From: Hevea brasiliensis
Taxonomy: Eukaryota > Streptophyta > Magnoliopsida > Malpighiales > Euphorbiaceae
DNA length: 64,000 nucleotides
NCBI RefSeq assembly: GCF_030052815.1
Contig: NC_079505.1
Span: 3,753,736-3,817,735, forward strand
Direction of reading: 5' to 3'
Both the position numbers and the translations under genes were made by a program. A model generated the notes under the pieces. The model saw only the letters and a list, made by a program, of their open reading frames with translations, ran no database searches and was not told where the DNA came from. Of this stretch, positions 1-11,800 are shown one piece after another; the first letter of the stretch is position 1; each line of letters begins with the position of its first letter.

Positions 1-1231
1 GTAAAATTTTAAGTTATTTTCTTAAATATATAGCATAATTTTATGAGTTTATTTGCATGTTTTAACTTTTTACATATAACTAATTCTATTTTTTTTTTCT
101 CTTGTTTCACATGTTAGTAATTGTGTGAAATTAATAAACATAAACAATGAAAATATAATAAAAAATAAAGTGATACCCTAAAATTTTATATAGTCATAAT
201 TTAAAAAATTTAAAAATCACCGCAACATGCGGACAAACGACTAGTTGATTATAATTCTCACTCTATTTTTCAGGTATCCTCATAATGCAATTTGTTATTT
301 TTCGTAACACGTCACAGCAAAATCATATCAACAATAAATAATTATTTACACAAAATAAATAATTAATGCATATAAAAATATTTACACAAAATAATTATTT
401 TTAAGATCAATAAAAGGAAAAATTATTTATTTACAAAAAATAAATAATTTCAATCAATTATAAAGACTTAAAAAGAAATTAAAAAAGCTAAGAAAAATAT
501 TGAGACAAGTTTCATAAATTTTTGATAAATAAATAATTTGTTATGAATTTTTTTAAAATAATTTATTAAAAATAGATAAAAAAATAAAAAAAGTCCCAAA
601 TTTTTTTTTAAATTATAAATAATTTTAGAAATTTTACGAAATGTTCCGATGAAAAAATTTGCTCCAAAAGCCCTATTTTAAAATTTTTGAAAATTTATCA
701 AAGCGTCAAAATAGCATGTCGTGTTGCCCCAAAACGATGTGTCATTTCATCAAAGTACGTACCGTTTGGTGTGGGTCTTCTCCAACCTCTAAAATGGGGT
801 TCTAAAACCAGGAAAAAATGTGATTTTTTACTAAATTTGGGTAGCTATATCTTTGTCATACTTAATCCAAATAAGGCAATCTAATGTCTACTTTCTAATG
901 ATATAATTTTCATATACAGACACGAAGCACACAGGAAGATATTTACACCCAAAATGGTGTCCATGAACATGTATAAGAATCTAGAAATCTATGGCTGATT
1001 CAACATGATTTTTCCCCCATTTTTAGAGAGCCATAACTTCCACATTTCTAATCCAAATTGAACATGCCATATAATGTTGGAAAGCTTGAAATCTCAGATT
1101 GACAATGGTAGAACTTACACGCTCAGATTCAACATATACGGAGAGACATCAGCACCCAAACTAGGGCTCATGATCATTTTTGTGAAAAATCATCCAGAAC
1201 TTGAACAAAAATTCTAGAAACTATTTAATCT
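1..1231. other. AT-rich intergenic DNA, no gene seen
   Basis: Very AT-rich sequence with long A and T runs. The one short open frame here (65 codons at 687-884) has no recognisable motif. Nothing else could be supported. Confidence 0.6.
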
Positions 1232-1241
1232 ATTCTAACAC

Positions 1242-2266
1242 GGATGAATTTTGATAACTGTCCTTGAATTTATCTAGTTATAATATTACAATCCCTCAAC
1301 TTAAAAATGTAACGTAAAACCCCATCAACTTTCAAGTTTTACATAATAAAATCCCTCTAACCTCCAATTATCTGTTTTTCAGTTAGACGCTGACCTGGAC
1401 AGTTTCAATATGAAGCTTAGTAAGTATTTCTCTTTTCTCTCTCAGGCCATGTATAAATTAAATCATTCTTTTCTCTATAGACAGAATAATTTTTAATGTA
1501 TAGAAAGAATAATTTTATACTTTGCATAAGAGATGAGAGAGAAATATGGGTAAATTTCAATAACTATCCCTGAACTTATATGGTTATAACACTATAGTCC
1601 TTAAACTTTAAAACGTAACATAAAAACCCCTAAACTTTCAAATTTTACTCAGTAAAATCTCTCTAACCCCCTAAACTTTCAAATTTTACTCAGTAAAATC
1701 CCTCTAACTTTCAATTACTGATTTTTCAGTTGAAAACTGATATGAATAGCTCCCGCATGGCTCTTAGTCAACATTTCTCTCTCCTCTCTTATTCAAATTG
1801 TAAAATTATTCTTTCTGCATCTGAAAAATTATTCTATTTAGAGTGAGAAAATGATTCAATTTACACATAATTTGAGAGAGAAAAGAGAAATATTGATTAA
1901 ACTCCACGCTAGAACTGTTCAGATCAGCATCTAACTGAAAAATCGATAATTAAAGGTTTGAGGGATTTTACTGTGTAAAATTTGAAAGTTGAAGGGGTTT
2001 TATGTTACATTTTTAAGTTGAATGACTATAATATTATACTACATAAGTTCAGGGACGGTTGTCAAATTTTATCCAGAGAAATATTGATTAAGAGTCATGC
2101 GGAAGCTGTTCACATCAGTTTTTAACTGAAAAATTAGTAATTGAAAGTCAGAAAGATTTTACTGTGTAAAATTTAAAAGTTTAGGGGGTTTTATATTACA
2201 TTTTAAAGTTGAAAGACTGTAGTGTTATAACCATATAAGTTCAGGAACAGTTGTTGAAATTTATCC
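1242..2266. mobile_element. Mutator-like MITE (outer copy, interrupted)
   Basis: The ends are inverted repeats: the left end starts GGATGAATTTTGATAACTG and the right end reads CAGTTGTTGAAATTTATCC. A perfect 10-bp direct repeat, ATTCTAACAC, flanks it at 1232-1241 and 2267-2276. Ten-base duplications with long terminal inverted repeats are the mark of Mutator-like (MULE) elements; the absence of coding capacity makes this a MITE. A second copy of the family (1548-2074) sits inside it. Without that insert and its duplication the element would be about 490 bp, close to the 485-bp copy at 2718-3202. Confidence 0.85.
1548..2074. mobile_element. Mutator-like MITE (inner copy, nested)
   Basis: A 527-bp inverted-repeat element of the same family as its host. 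It starts GGGTAAATTTCAATAACT and ends with the inverted form finishing ATTTTATCC. Perfect 10-bp duplications, AGAGAAATAT, flank it at 1538-1547 and 2075-2084, and the duplicated sequence belongs to the interior of the outer MITE. It therefore inserted after the outer copy. No coding capacity. Confidence 0.87.
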
Positions 2267-2276
2267 ATTCTAACAC

Positions 2277-2707
2277 ATATAACATAGTAAAAACTGATTG
2301 TAGACTAGGAAACAAACAGTTTGACTCTGATACCAATGAAGAAAAACTAAGCACATGAATCCTAACTCATGTATCATATAATTGCTGCACGATCCATAGG
2401 CTTATAACGCTAGTCTTAATATAATCACATTAGTTACTTTCATCAATTACATCAATATTTCATGGTTTAGATGTGTACCTTGTTTGATATGAATTTAAAA
2501 AAATAATTTTCTTTTTAAAAGAAAGGGGTAAAATAATAGTTTTCATTTTTTTTACCCAAGAATCTACTATTACAAGTGAGGAAATTATTTTTGAAAAAAA
2601 AGGAAATTTTTTATCTATAAATTAAAGTTTAAAAAAATTCAAAATTGAGAAGTGATGAATAAAAATAACTCATTAGTTTTAGATATCCTGTGATTTTTAA
2701 ATTATGT
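2277..2707. other. AT-rich spacer between MITEs
   Basis: About 430 bp of AT-rich sequence between two MITEs. No gene, repeat unit or RNA was recognised. Confidence 0.5.
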
Positions 2708-2717
2708 TAATTATTTC

Positions 2718-3202
2718 AGATAAATTTCAACAACTGTCCTTAAACTTATATAGTTATAACACTACAGTCCTTTAACTTTAAAATGTAACATAAAACCCCT
2801 TAAACTTTTAAATTTTACACAGTAAAATCCCTCTAATTTTCAGTTACTGATTTTTCAGTTAGAAACTAATGTAAATAGCTCTCACATGGAGCTTAGTCAA
2901 TATTTATCTCTCCTTTCTTATGCAAAATGTAAAATTATTCTCTTTACGCATGAAAAATTATTTTATCTATAGAGAGAAAAATGATTCAATTTACACATGG
3001 CTTGAGAGAAAAAAGAGAAATACTGACTAAACTTCATGCTGTAACTATCCAGGTCAGCGTCTAACTGAAAAACTCATAATTAGAGATTATAGGGATTTTA
3101 CTGTGTAAAATTTGAAAGTTGATATTTTATGTTACATTTTTAAGTTGAAGAACTGTGATGTTACAACTATATAAGTTCACGGACAGTTATCAAAATTTAT
3201 CC
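2718..3202. mobile_element. Mutator-like MITE (third copy)
   Basis: A 485-bp element with long inverted-repeat arms (left AGATAAATTTCAACAACTG, right ending CAAAATTTATCC). It has a perfect 10-bp duplication, TAATTATTTC, at 2708-2717 and 3203-3212. The order of internal blocks matches the two copies at 1242-2266. There is no open reading frame, so it would depend on a MULE transposase elsewhere. Confidence 0.86.
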
Positions 3203-4609
3203 TAATTATTTCTTTTGTAGAGATCGCGAGATTTAAAATTTGGACTCTCAGGTTATATCGCAGGGTGCCATGGCCATTGAACTATGCCCTGCCAGCAGAT
3301 GTTTGAACTTTTGGAATTATTTTCGGAATTGAAAGGTATTGAGTTTAAATTTCAATAAAAAATAATTATAAAAAGTGAATTTTCTCATAAAAAAATTAAA
3401 TTACACTGCAAAATTAATGAACTTACAAACATGGGAAAACACTTAAATACAATTAATTCAACATTGTGACATATATGTCATTATTATTTTTTTTTTAATT
3501 GTAAAAAATGAGTGTTCTTTGAGTGTGACGGTCATAGCCCTTTAGGCTCGAGGCTTAGAATTACTAGTTGATGTCCTTGATTTAACCAAACCCCATAGAA
3601 AGGAACTTACCATCAAATCTGAGGTGACACCCAATGAGAAGAACCATTGAACAAGCTACTACCGCCTCCAATTGCACTCCTAGGCATAGACAATATTTAG
3701 TCATTATATTAGCTCGAGAAATTGAATTGCGGAGGGATAAGGCTATTTCACTAATTCAACCATCAGACTACCACGCTCGATGGTAAATGCTATTAATTTA
3801 TTAATCGGGTGATTTTGAAAATAATAATAATAATAACAATAATAATTGAGTTGTTCAATATTTATTTTGTTATATATCCAAAAAATCAATGCATTTTTCT
3901 TACAATATAAAAGAAAGTCTTTGCTGCACAAATTCTCAAATACATAAAATTATTATATCTCATAAGAATTAAGACTTTTTAATATTAAGGCTCCATTTGT
4001 GTTGTGAAAAACATTTTTTTCATTTTTAGCATTTGGGATATTCAGAGAATGGATCTAAAGAAAATATTTTCTCATAAAAATTAAGTCATTTTTAAGTAAA
4101 ATAACTTTCTCTTTTCAGAATAATAAATTATTTTCTAGACTTTTATAATTTCATTAATAATAAAAATACTTATATGTACATAACATAAATACTTATTATT
4201 AGTTTAATATTACAATTAAATAATAAAAAATATTTTCATAAATTTTTTAAAAATAGTTTTTATAAAAAATATTTTTTATATATAAATTATTTTTCATAAA
4301 AAAAATAAATGTTTTATATCTCATTCAAATCTCAATAGAAATTAAATTAATAAAAATAAATAAAAAGAATCCTATTGTAAGTGGTACCATGAAGCCATCA
4401 GATATAAACAATTGACAAACAATATCATGTGGAAGTTCAATTTCTGCCATTGAAATAATGGTTAAAGAAAAAGATACCCAGTGAGCTGGATTGATAGTGA
4501 GTGGTTTCATTTCCAAGATATCATAGGATTTTCCAAAGAAGCAAGTATTGTTTTTGATGTTTATGCCTCTTTTTTCCTCTCTCACAATCACCTCACTTTA
4601 ACTAACCAA

Positions 4610-4610
<1 letters not shown>

Positions 4611-4675
<65 letters not shown>
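4611..4675. repeat. (TAA)n microsatellite
   Basis: About 21 uninterrupted TAA/AAT units. In one plus-strand frame they read as a run of asparagine, which makes a spurious 73-codon open frame. Confidence 0.97.
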
Positions 4676-6004
4676 TTAGCCTCCAAATTGGATGTCACTT
4701 AATTCATGTAATGACAATCAAAGAATCCACTTTTTCTTGTCATTTTTTTGTTTAAATTAATTATTTAATTGTTGAGTACTTATTTTTATGATTAGAATTT
4801 AATTCTTAATATTTTATTCCTATAAGTTTTATATTAAAATCTATTTTTACAAATGAAATTAAATTTTTATCTAGTAGTTTTAATGATTGAGTGCATATAA
4901 CTTAATATTAAAAAAATAGAAATTCAGACATTGAAAGTGTTTTTATTTTATATATAATTATAATAAACAAAGTAATTGTAAATTTAAATTTTCAAATTGA
5001 ATGAATTTCTTTAATCAATTTTCTTTCAAATTTGCATAAATATCACTTGTTATATTTTTATAATTTCAACCTTTATATTCAAAATTAATAATTGAGATTT
5101 CATTAACCAATATGATTCCCAATTGTTCAAATTTAAAGTTGATTTTCAATAAAATCTTGGCCATCTCCTAAAATATTAAGGCTAATTTTTTTCCATCCTA
5201 CTAAAATTTTGTTTCTTTAGAATAAATCATTTGTAAGAAAAAAAATTAAAATAATTATCACACAATCAAGTATGAATTTTATTTTTTTTAAATTAAGTAT
5301 TTTTTTAAAATTAAAAGAATTATTTTTTTAAATATGAGAATTGATAAAAAAAAAATCGATTAAATTGAATTGGATATGTTTCTAATTTTAGAAAAAGGTT
5401 TAAGGACATGTTTGATAAATGGATTCTCTATAAAAATCTTATTAAATTTCTTTATAAATACATATCATATTTGGTATGAGTAACAATTCATTTGAAATTA
5501 CATATAATTAAATATATAAATTTAAAAGTGAATGCAAAATTAATAAGACTACAAATTTAATTCTATTAAAACAATAAATTTTATTAATAAAATTAATTTA
5601 TAAATAAAATAAATTTAAAACATAATATAAATCTCAACATCTTATTTAATTAACCTTATAATGTAAGATAATTTTATATTTATTCACACTTTAAATTTAT
5701 ATTTTTAATGGACTTCTGTGTGTTAGGCTCATTCTACTCATTTACAATAAATTTAAAGTTTTAAATGAGTTAGTTGTTTAAAAATAAATAAATAAATAAA
5801 ATAGACTCTTGAGCCACTAGAATGTCCCTTTCCAACTGCCTTGTAAATGCAGGCAAGTTGTTGCTTTTAGGTATTGATTAAGAAAAAAATAGTGTGAATT
5901 CACTAGTTCAACTACTAGTCACCTAATCTTTGAACTTAGTTGCTACTTGCTACTTACAATCAATGTGACCATTTGATTAATTAGTTGAAAGGCTTGAAAA
6001 TCTA

Positions 6005-6262
6005 AGGGTAAATTACAATGATGTTCCTGAAGTTTAATAAAACTCACAAATTAATTTTTGATGTAATTTTAGTAATGATTTGATCTTTAAATTTATTTTT
6101 GTTAACAATTTGATCCTCATAGTAAAAATCTGGTCATAGCGGCCAATTTGTTAATAAATTGTTAGTAGAAATAAAATTTAAGGACTAATTCATTACGAAA
6201 CTTACACTATATATTAATTTATGAGTTTTGTTAAATCTTCGAGACTAAAAATTAATGTTGAA
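6005..6262. mobile_element. possible MITE with imperfect inverted arms
   Basis: The left arm (GTTCCTGAAGTTTAATAAAA, then CTCACAAATTAAT) pairs with the right arm around 6214-6245 (ATTAATTTATGAGTTTTGTT). The outer ends have diverged and no clean target duplication was found, so class and limits are uncertain. Confidence 0.4.
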
Positions 6263-6606
6263 GGAGAAAATAATAATAATAAATTTAAAAAAATAAAATA
6301 AAAGGAAAAAATGAAATTGAATTGATTTCAAAAGTTTACCCACAATTTGAAATGAAAGAATAGGAAGAATGCAAAGTAATGGTCCTAAATGAGCACACTT
6401 TCTTTTGTTTTTTGGTGATTGCCAGCTTGTGTTTTGATGATGATTGTTGAAGTCATAGGACCACATCCCACCAAAACAGATCTCATTAGCTTGGTGTTGC
6501 AGAGCTTCACACCTCATTAAAATGTCCAAATTTCTTCTTTTCATGAATACAGATGTCATATCCAAATTAAATATAATACCCATTAGAGGTCATGATTTTA
6601 CCTACT

Positions 6607-6609
<3 letters not shown>

Positions 6610-6674
<65 letters not shown>
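6610..6674. repeat. compound (TA)n(GA)n microsatellite
   Basis: About 15 TA units run directly into about 17 GA units. The array lies 71-135 bp beyond the stop codon of the START-domain gene, so it may be in that gene's 3' untranslated region (transcribed there as a TC/TA tract). Confidence 0.97.
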
Positions 6675-6678
<4 letters not shown>

Positions 6679-6744
6679 GAAATTGTAATTGATATTTCAT
6701 TGTGATTATATATAAAATATTACTCTCTTTGTACAAAGTAGACA

Positions 6745-7873
6745 TCATGTATCCCCACCAGTTGGACAATTTTGTGCTATCTTCCTCAGGTTCTCAATGA
6801 TCATTACAAGCTTTGTGTTGAGCCTATTCACAAAGCACTTGGGCAGCCATCCAGCAGGATCTAGCTGTAAATCAAACAAAGAAAAAAAATATAATATTAT
6901 TTGGTTTAAAGATTTTTCTGTTTCTGGAAAAACAGGTTTAACCCTCAATCTCAAATAGACTTAAATGAACTGTAATGCAATGGGGACTGCACATAGGTTG
7001 TTCAATTACCTGAACAACATAAGTGACCATACAGGAGTCATCTTCAAGCTTCTCCACAACCCATCCTGACTGAAGCAATAGTCCTCTGATTGCATTATTT
7101 TGCTTAGGGTGCAATCCTGCAGCTATCTCCTTCGGCAGCGAAGCTACTGCTACTACCTACAGTTTGTTCAAAGAAACAAAACAACCAAGTTCAAATATTG
7201 AAGGAAGCGTTCTTTTCATTGCATAGTTCTCTCTATTTTCTTTGTCATACTCACCAAGGTTCCATCTTCCATTGTTTCGCGTCGCTCATATACTATGAAT
7301 TCTCTGTTTCTGAAGAGAGGTTTAGAGTTCTCTCCGAACCTGAGGCGAATTATGCACAAATTTTCTTCGAGATCTTTTATGTATCTTGCTTCCACCAGGT
7401 CAGGATCCCATTGCTGATCTAACCAAAATTGCAATTAAAATTTTATCAACAATCTCAAACACATGTGGAAAGGCCTTAAAAAATTGATTACCCTTGCAGC
7501 ATCAATGGCATTTGCAACAGTGATGAATTGTTGTGGAGAGACTGATTTTAGCAGCCACCTGCTACGAAAGGTGTGGAATGAACCAGACCTGCGTTTTGAT
7601 ATCTCAACCCCATTGTCTAGGGTTACAACCTTCCATCCATCATTGCCATTTCCAAGCCTGTTGGAGTCAGAAGCTGATAGCAAATCCTGTATGCAGCTTT
7701 CGCTCGCAAAGTACACGTACCTTCTTAGAGAGTCCTCACTAATGGACCTGCGAAAAAATTCCAAATAAAAAGTAGAATCTGAGGGAGCTATAATCAATGT
7801 AACAGTGTCAAGATTAGATAAGAAAGATATTTAGTACTTACCAGGACCTGCTGCTACCTGTTGGACTGTTCAT
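6745..7873 (-). CDS. START (StAR-related lipid-transfer) domain protein, 5 exons
   Basis: Spliced gene. Coding exons in transcript order are 7873-7842, 7747-7492, 7413-7255, 7156-7010 and 6864-6745. All introns are GT-AG, and the exons sum to 714 bp, or 237 residues plus TGA. The ATG opens a short serine-rich head (MNSPTGSSRSW). The rest resembles the small plant START-domain proteins of the polyketide cyclase/lipid-transport superfamily: a GWKVVTLDNGVEISKR block (about residues 47-62), the NREFIVYERRETMEDGT strand region (about 130-146), and a conserved C-terminus with LDPAGWLPKCFVNR after the last intron. START domains form a hydrophobic pocket that binds a lipid. No signal peptide or membrane segment is seen, so it is probably soluble; the ligand is unknown. 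It appears intact. Family assignment is firm; exact orthology is not claimed. Confidence 0.88.
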
Positions 7874-8888
7874 TGCAAGTTTCGAGAACAGTTACTGGGA
7901 AGCCTTCCTCTCACTTCAAGAAAATCAAAGATATTGTAAAGAGTATATATGGTAGAGAAAGGGAGAGTTGGAGGTTAAGGATTCTTAGAGAAAGAGGCAG
8001 AGAAGTGTAAAATAATGGGAAGTGGGCCGAGGTCATTGATGCACATGCAATGCCAGAGGAAGCTCCATGATTAGAAATGCACGTCTCTCTCTTACAGAAA
8101 GATAAAAGAAGGATTCTTTTCTTGCAAAAAAGCAGCAAGAACCGAGGGTAGGGAAGATGCTGCACATGGAGTGTTGGTGGGCTTTTAAAAATACAGCAGA
8201 GAGAGGAGGGAAAAGGACTTAAAATAAAAACCAGACTAATAAGACTAATAGAGTTTTTAAATCTCTATATTATCCAAAACCTTTTGCTTGGTTATGGGTG
8301 ACATTGACCCTACCAAAAACAATCTCATGACTTCCTCCAGCACATGCCATGGCCAAATTTAAACTCCCGAGCCAAACAACAGAAGGACAAATCCGGACCA
8401 AATTGTAAGTCCCTTGCATAGTATGGTTATTGTACTATCTCATCAAATCCATTTACATTCCAAGCACTTGCAAAATGTTAGCATCTGTTATTTTGAGATG
8501 ATTATACACATAAATAATCTTCTGTTCTGCTAACGGAACACAAGATTTTGGACCAATTCCACTCATCATCACATGCTTGGAAAGTAATGCTATGGTAAAA
8601 GACACAAAAGTGAGTCTTGGTTTTTAGCAGTGGTCCAAGAATAAAAGAATATGAGCATCTTTTAGTAGTATTAATATAAGAAAGTTGACACAGCCATATG
8701 ATCAAATGGAAACACGGATTATTTCCTGTTACATACAATAACAATTGAAAGTTACTTTCGGAAAATAAAAAGAGAAAAGGGATAATCAAAGGGGAGTTTG
8801 TTGAATTATTAAAGAAAAGCATTCTCATTTCTATCATTACTGGTAACAACTAAGGAAATAGTGAAAAAAATTTCAGCTCCAAAATAAA
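7874..8888. other. intergenic region between the two host genes
   Basis: Contains the promoter side of the START-domain gene and the 3' flank of the reductase gene; both are transcribed leftward. Open frames of 84 and 115 codons on the minus strand show no motif and are not called. No repeat was recognised. Confidence 0.55.
7944..7950 (-). promoter_or_regulatory. possible TATA box of the START-domain gene
   Basis: TATATAT on either strand about 70 bp upstream of the start codon, in a region free of other motifs. The spacing would give a short 5' leader of about 40 nt. No transcript data, so tentative. Confidence 0.3.
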
Positions 8889-11800
8889 CTATGATGTTGA
8901 CATTTTGTGCTTTAGGAATCCTTTAGCCTTTAGACTTTCCACCGTGTCCTGGATGGCATCTTCAACTGGAGTGAAAACTAGCCCCATCTCAATTAATCTC
9001 TTGGCAGCATCTTTGCAAGTTGTCAGGCCCGGTTGAGTTTCCCCAACAAACCTGTATGTGATTAAGAGTCAAGAACATGCACTTACAAAACCAAACAAAA
9101 ATCTTAATAGACAAAAAGAAAGGCCACATTCTTCGAATTTGATAATATCAATAAAAGAAATAATAATAGAACTTGGTGGTGCTTGCATGGTCAAGAAATA
9201 ATAATGAGATAAACCTATATTTTCTGTTAATGAATAAATTCTCCCCCTTGGTTTTATTAAACAAGATCTACAGGTTGTACTGTTTCCTATTTACATGCAT
9301 TATCAGATAACCTTTCTCACAGTTAGGCCTGCCCAACTAGCCGAACCAGACCAGAATCAGCAGTTGCGGTAACAAGGTTCAGGGAAACCAGAACAAAAGG
9401 GCCCTGTGGTTCCGATTCAGTTCCGGTTGGATAAAATCCAACGGTTGAAATTTTTTTCATTTTTTTTTTTAAATCTAGTTTTGACTTAGACCTAAACCAG
9501 CCAATTTCAGTCCGGTCAAAGATGATTTTGATCAATCCGGTTTTGACAAGTTCCAATTTCAATTCTGAATTGAACCAGTCCAGTTCCATTTCTTAACCAT
9601 CCCTTGGCCAGGTCCAATAACAGTTGTCTAGGAAAAGAAAAAAGGATCTACCATTCATAGAAAATCTAACGCTATGTTTGCTGTTAAAGCACTTTTCATG
9701 GAACCAATCATGGCCTCCCTTGAAAAAAAGAATGAAATTGAATAAGCAACGTAATGATAAAAAAGATAATCATAAGAGATAATTGGATGTTTGATAAAAT
9801 TTGATGCCTACCCATTTGACACAGATATGCCAATCATTAATTTCTTTTCAGTAACGGGGAGGAAGACAAGGAAGTTAACTGTTTCAAGTCTAACCTCATG
9901 CATTACAGAACAAGCATCTAACCATTGGATTCTTGAGCTAATGGCAGGTATGCCATTCAACTTTAATCATTCAAAGCGAGTAGAAAAACACATAATAGCA
10001 AGTTTTTATATGTGATTAATTCATTTTCTCTAGGCTAAATGGTGAAAAACACACATTTAGATCCATTAGCACTAAGCTCCAAACTCCAAAAGTATAATGT
10101 CATCAAGTTGATAAATTATTTCATAAGAAGAAAGCATAATTAAATTTCATCAAGATTAGTGAATTTCAATTTGTATCATAAAATCACAATTTTGGTATTG
10201 TTTCAATAGGGTTGTTAATGCTAAACTTTTGAATGGATTTCAGTAAACTTTTCTGTGTTGATTAAAAATAGCATATTTTTAATTGTACAATTATATTGGA
10301 AAAAATTTACTTGATTATCATATTTAAAATTCAGATGACATCATAAAGAAAGCAACATAGACCTTATTGAAACAAAACTAAAGTTCAACGATTTTGCTGA
10401 TATAAATTGAAGTTCAATGATAATAGCAAAATAAGTGAAAATTCAGAAATTATGATTGGAACTAACCCAAAAAAAAAAAGGATCTATAAAACATTCATTC
10501 TCCACCAATCAATGAATAAATAATTTTTCTTAACTTCCTTTACTATTTTTGACATAAATCATTAAAAGTGAACACTAGTAAACAGAACTATGGATTATCC
10601 CAGAGTTATTTTCTGTTCCTTTTTCTTTTTCTTTTAGTTTCAAAGTTATTAATATGCATACGATATGACTTGTGAAAATCTTCATCATAGACAGGAAGCT
10701 TCAAAGAGAATACGAACCATAAAGCAAGCTCCAATAGGACCATTTGGAAAGCATCTGATACAGCGCAAACTACAAGCAACAACAGTGCTTAACGATGCAT
10801 CAGAAGTCTTTATTGCACAATTACTAACAAGAACTAACTTAGTGGAGCTTCAAGGGATGAGACCAGGTCAAACGAGAGGTGGCACTAGACAAAAGTGGAC
10901 ACATTTAAGCAACAAAGAGGAGAAGGGACTTGTCCAATCTTCAGAAAGAAGTGGACCCTACAAGGCTGGGGAGAGAAAAGGTATATGATCACCACCAAAA
11001 GACTGAAACTGAAACGGGAGGAGCTCTCATATTTGCACAACAAAAGCACCATAAGTAGACAATCACAAAGAAGACAAGGCCACGTGACAACATAGACCTT
11101 AGAAAGATTTCATTATTGAAGAGATAAAGCTCACCCCATGGCCACCTCCGTATCACATGTAGTGCGATTATTAGAGTCATCTAGGCTCATTATATCGCAG
11201 AGTGGATTGCAGTCCTGCTACAAGAACTTCCACTAGTGAAGCACTGTTGTGTTTCTTTCTAATTCTATTCATTTTTTTATTATTATAGCAAGGTAGTATT
11301 TCGTGACAATTTTTACATATTGTGCTAACTCCACCTCTCTACTCTGAACTAGGGGAGATCATCCAAGAATAGAAGTTTCGCAAAAGAATAATTTAGCCAT
11401 AGGATTCAAACTTTGATAAAAAAAAAAGGTAGCACCCACTTGTTAACCATGCTAACTGAACTAAACCTCAGCATTTTTAAAGATACTTCCCAAAGGAAGC
11501 CATCAATCTTCTACTAGATGGACCTGGATGAGCAGGTCCAGCAACCAACGTGCAAAACATAGAAATATGTTTCAAAATGAAACCTTATATATAGATATAT
11601 TACCACATTTTTGGGGAAAAGCCCCTTACCCCTTCAATATACAAGTCAATTTCTCCACTTTGCCATTTAAAATTGTTGAACTTTTTCTTTAAAATTTTAA
11701 ATGCACATAAGACTAAAACCACGAACATGACAAGAATAAAAGCACCAAAACTAGATGTTCTACAATGCATCCTCCCTCAGTCATGATTACCACCAACCAA

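Larger units (their letters stand above)
3213..6600. other. AT-rich intergenic DNA with repeat fragments
   Basis: No gene was recognised. The block from about 3985 to 4320 starts GGCTCCATTTGTGTTGTGAA, followed by many AAAATATTTT-type stretches, like a common class of AT-rich plant MITEs; its boundaries are unclear. A trinucleotide array lies at 4611-4675 and a possible inverted-repeat element at 6005-6262. The 88-, 73- and 112-codon open frames here are translations of low-complexity DNA. Confidence 0.5.

Noticed and set aside
4481..4702. 73-codon plus-strand open frame with a run of asparagines
   Set aside because: It is the translation of the (TAA)n microsatellite.
7198..7768. Plus-strand open frames of 74, 101 and 69 codons
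   Set aside because: They are antisense shadows of START-domain exons 2 and 3, whose splice joins and protein family match are on the minus strand.
10665..11095. 107- and 66-codon plus-strand open frames within the CCR-like intron
   Set aside because: No motif, codon structure or homologue recognised; they lie antisense in an intron. Possibly an old element, noted in the intron entry.
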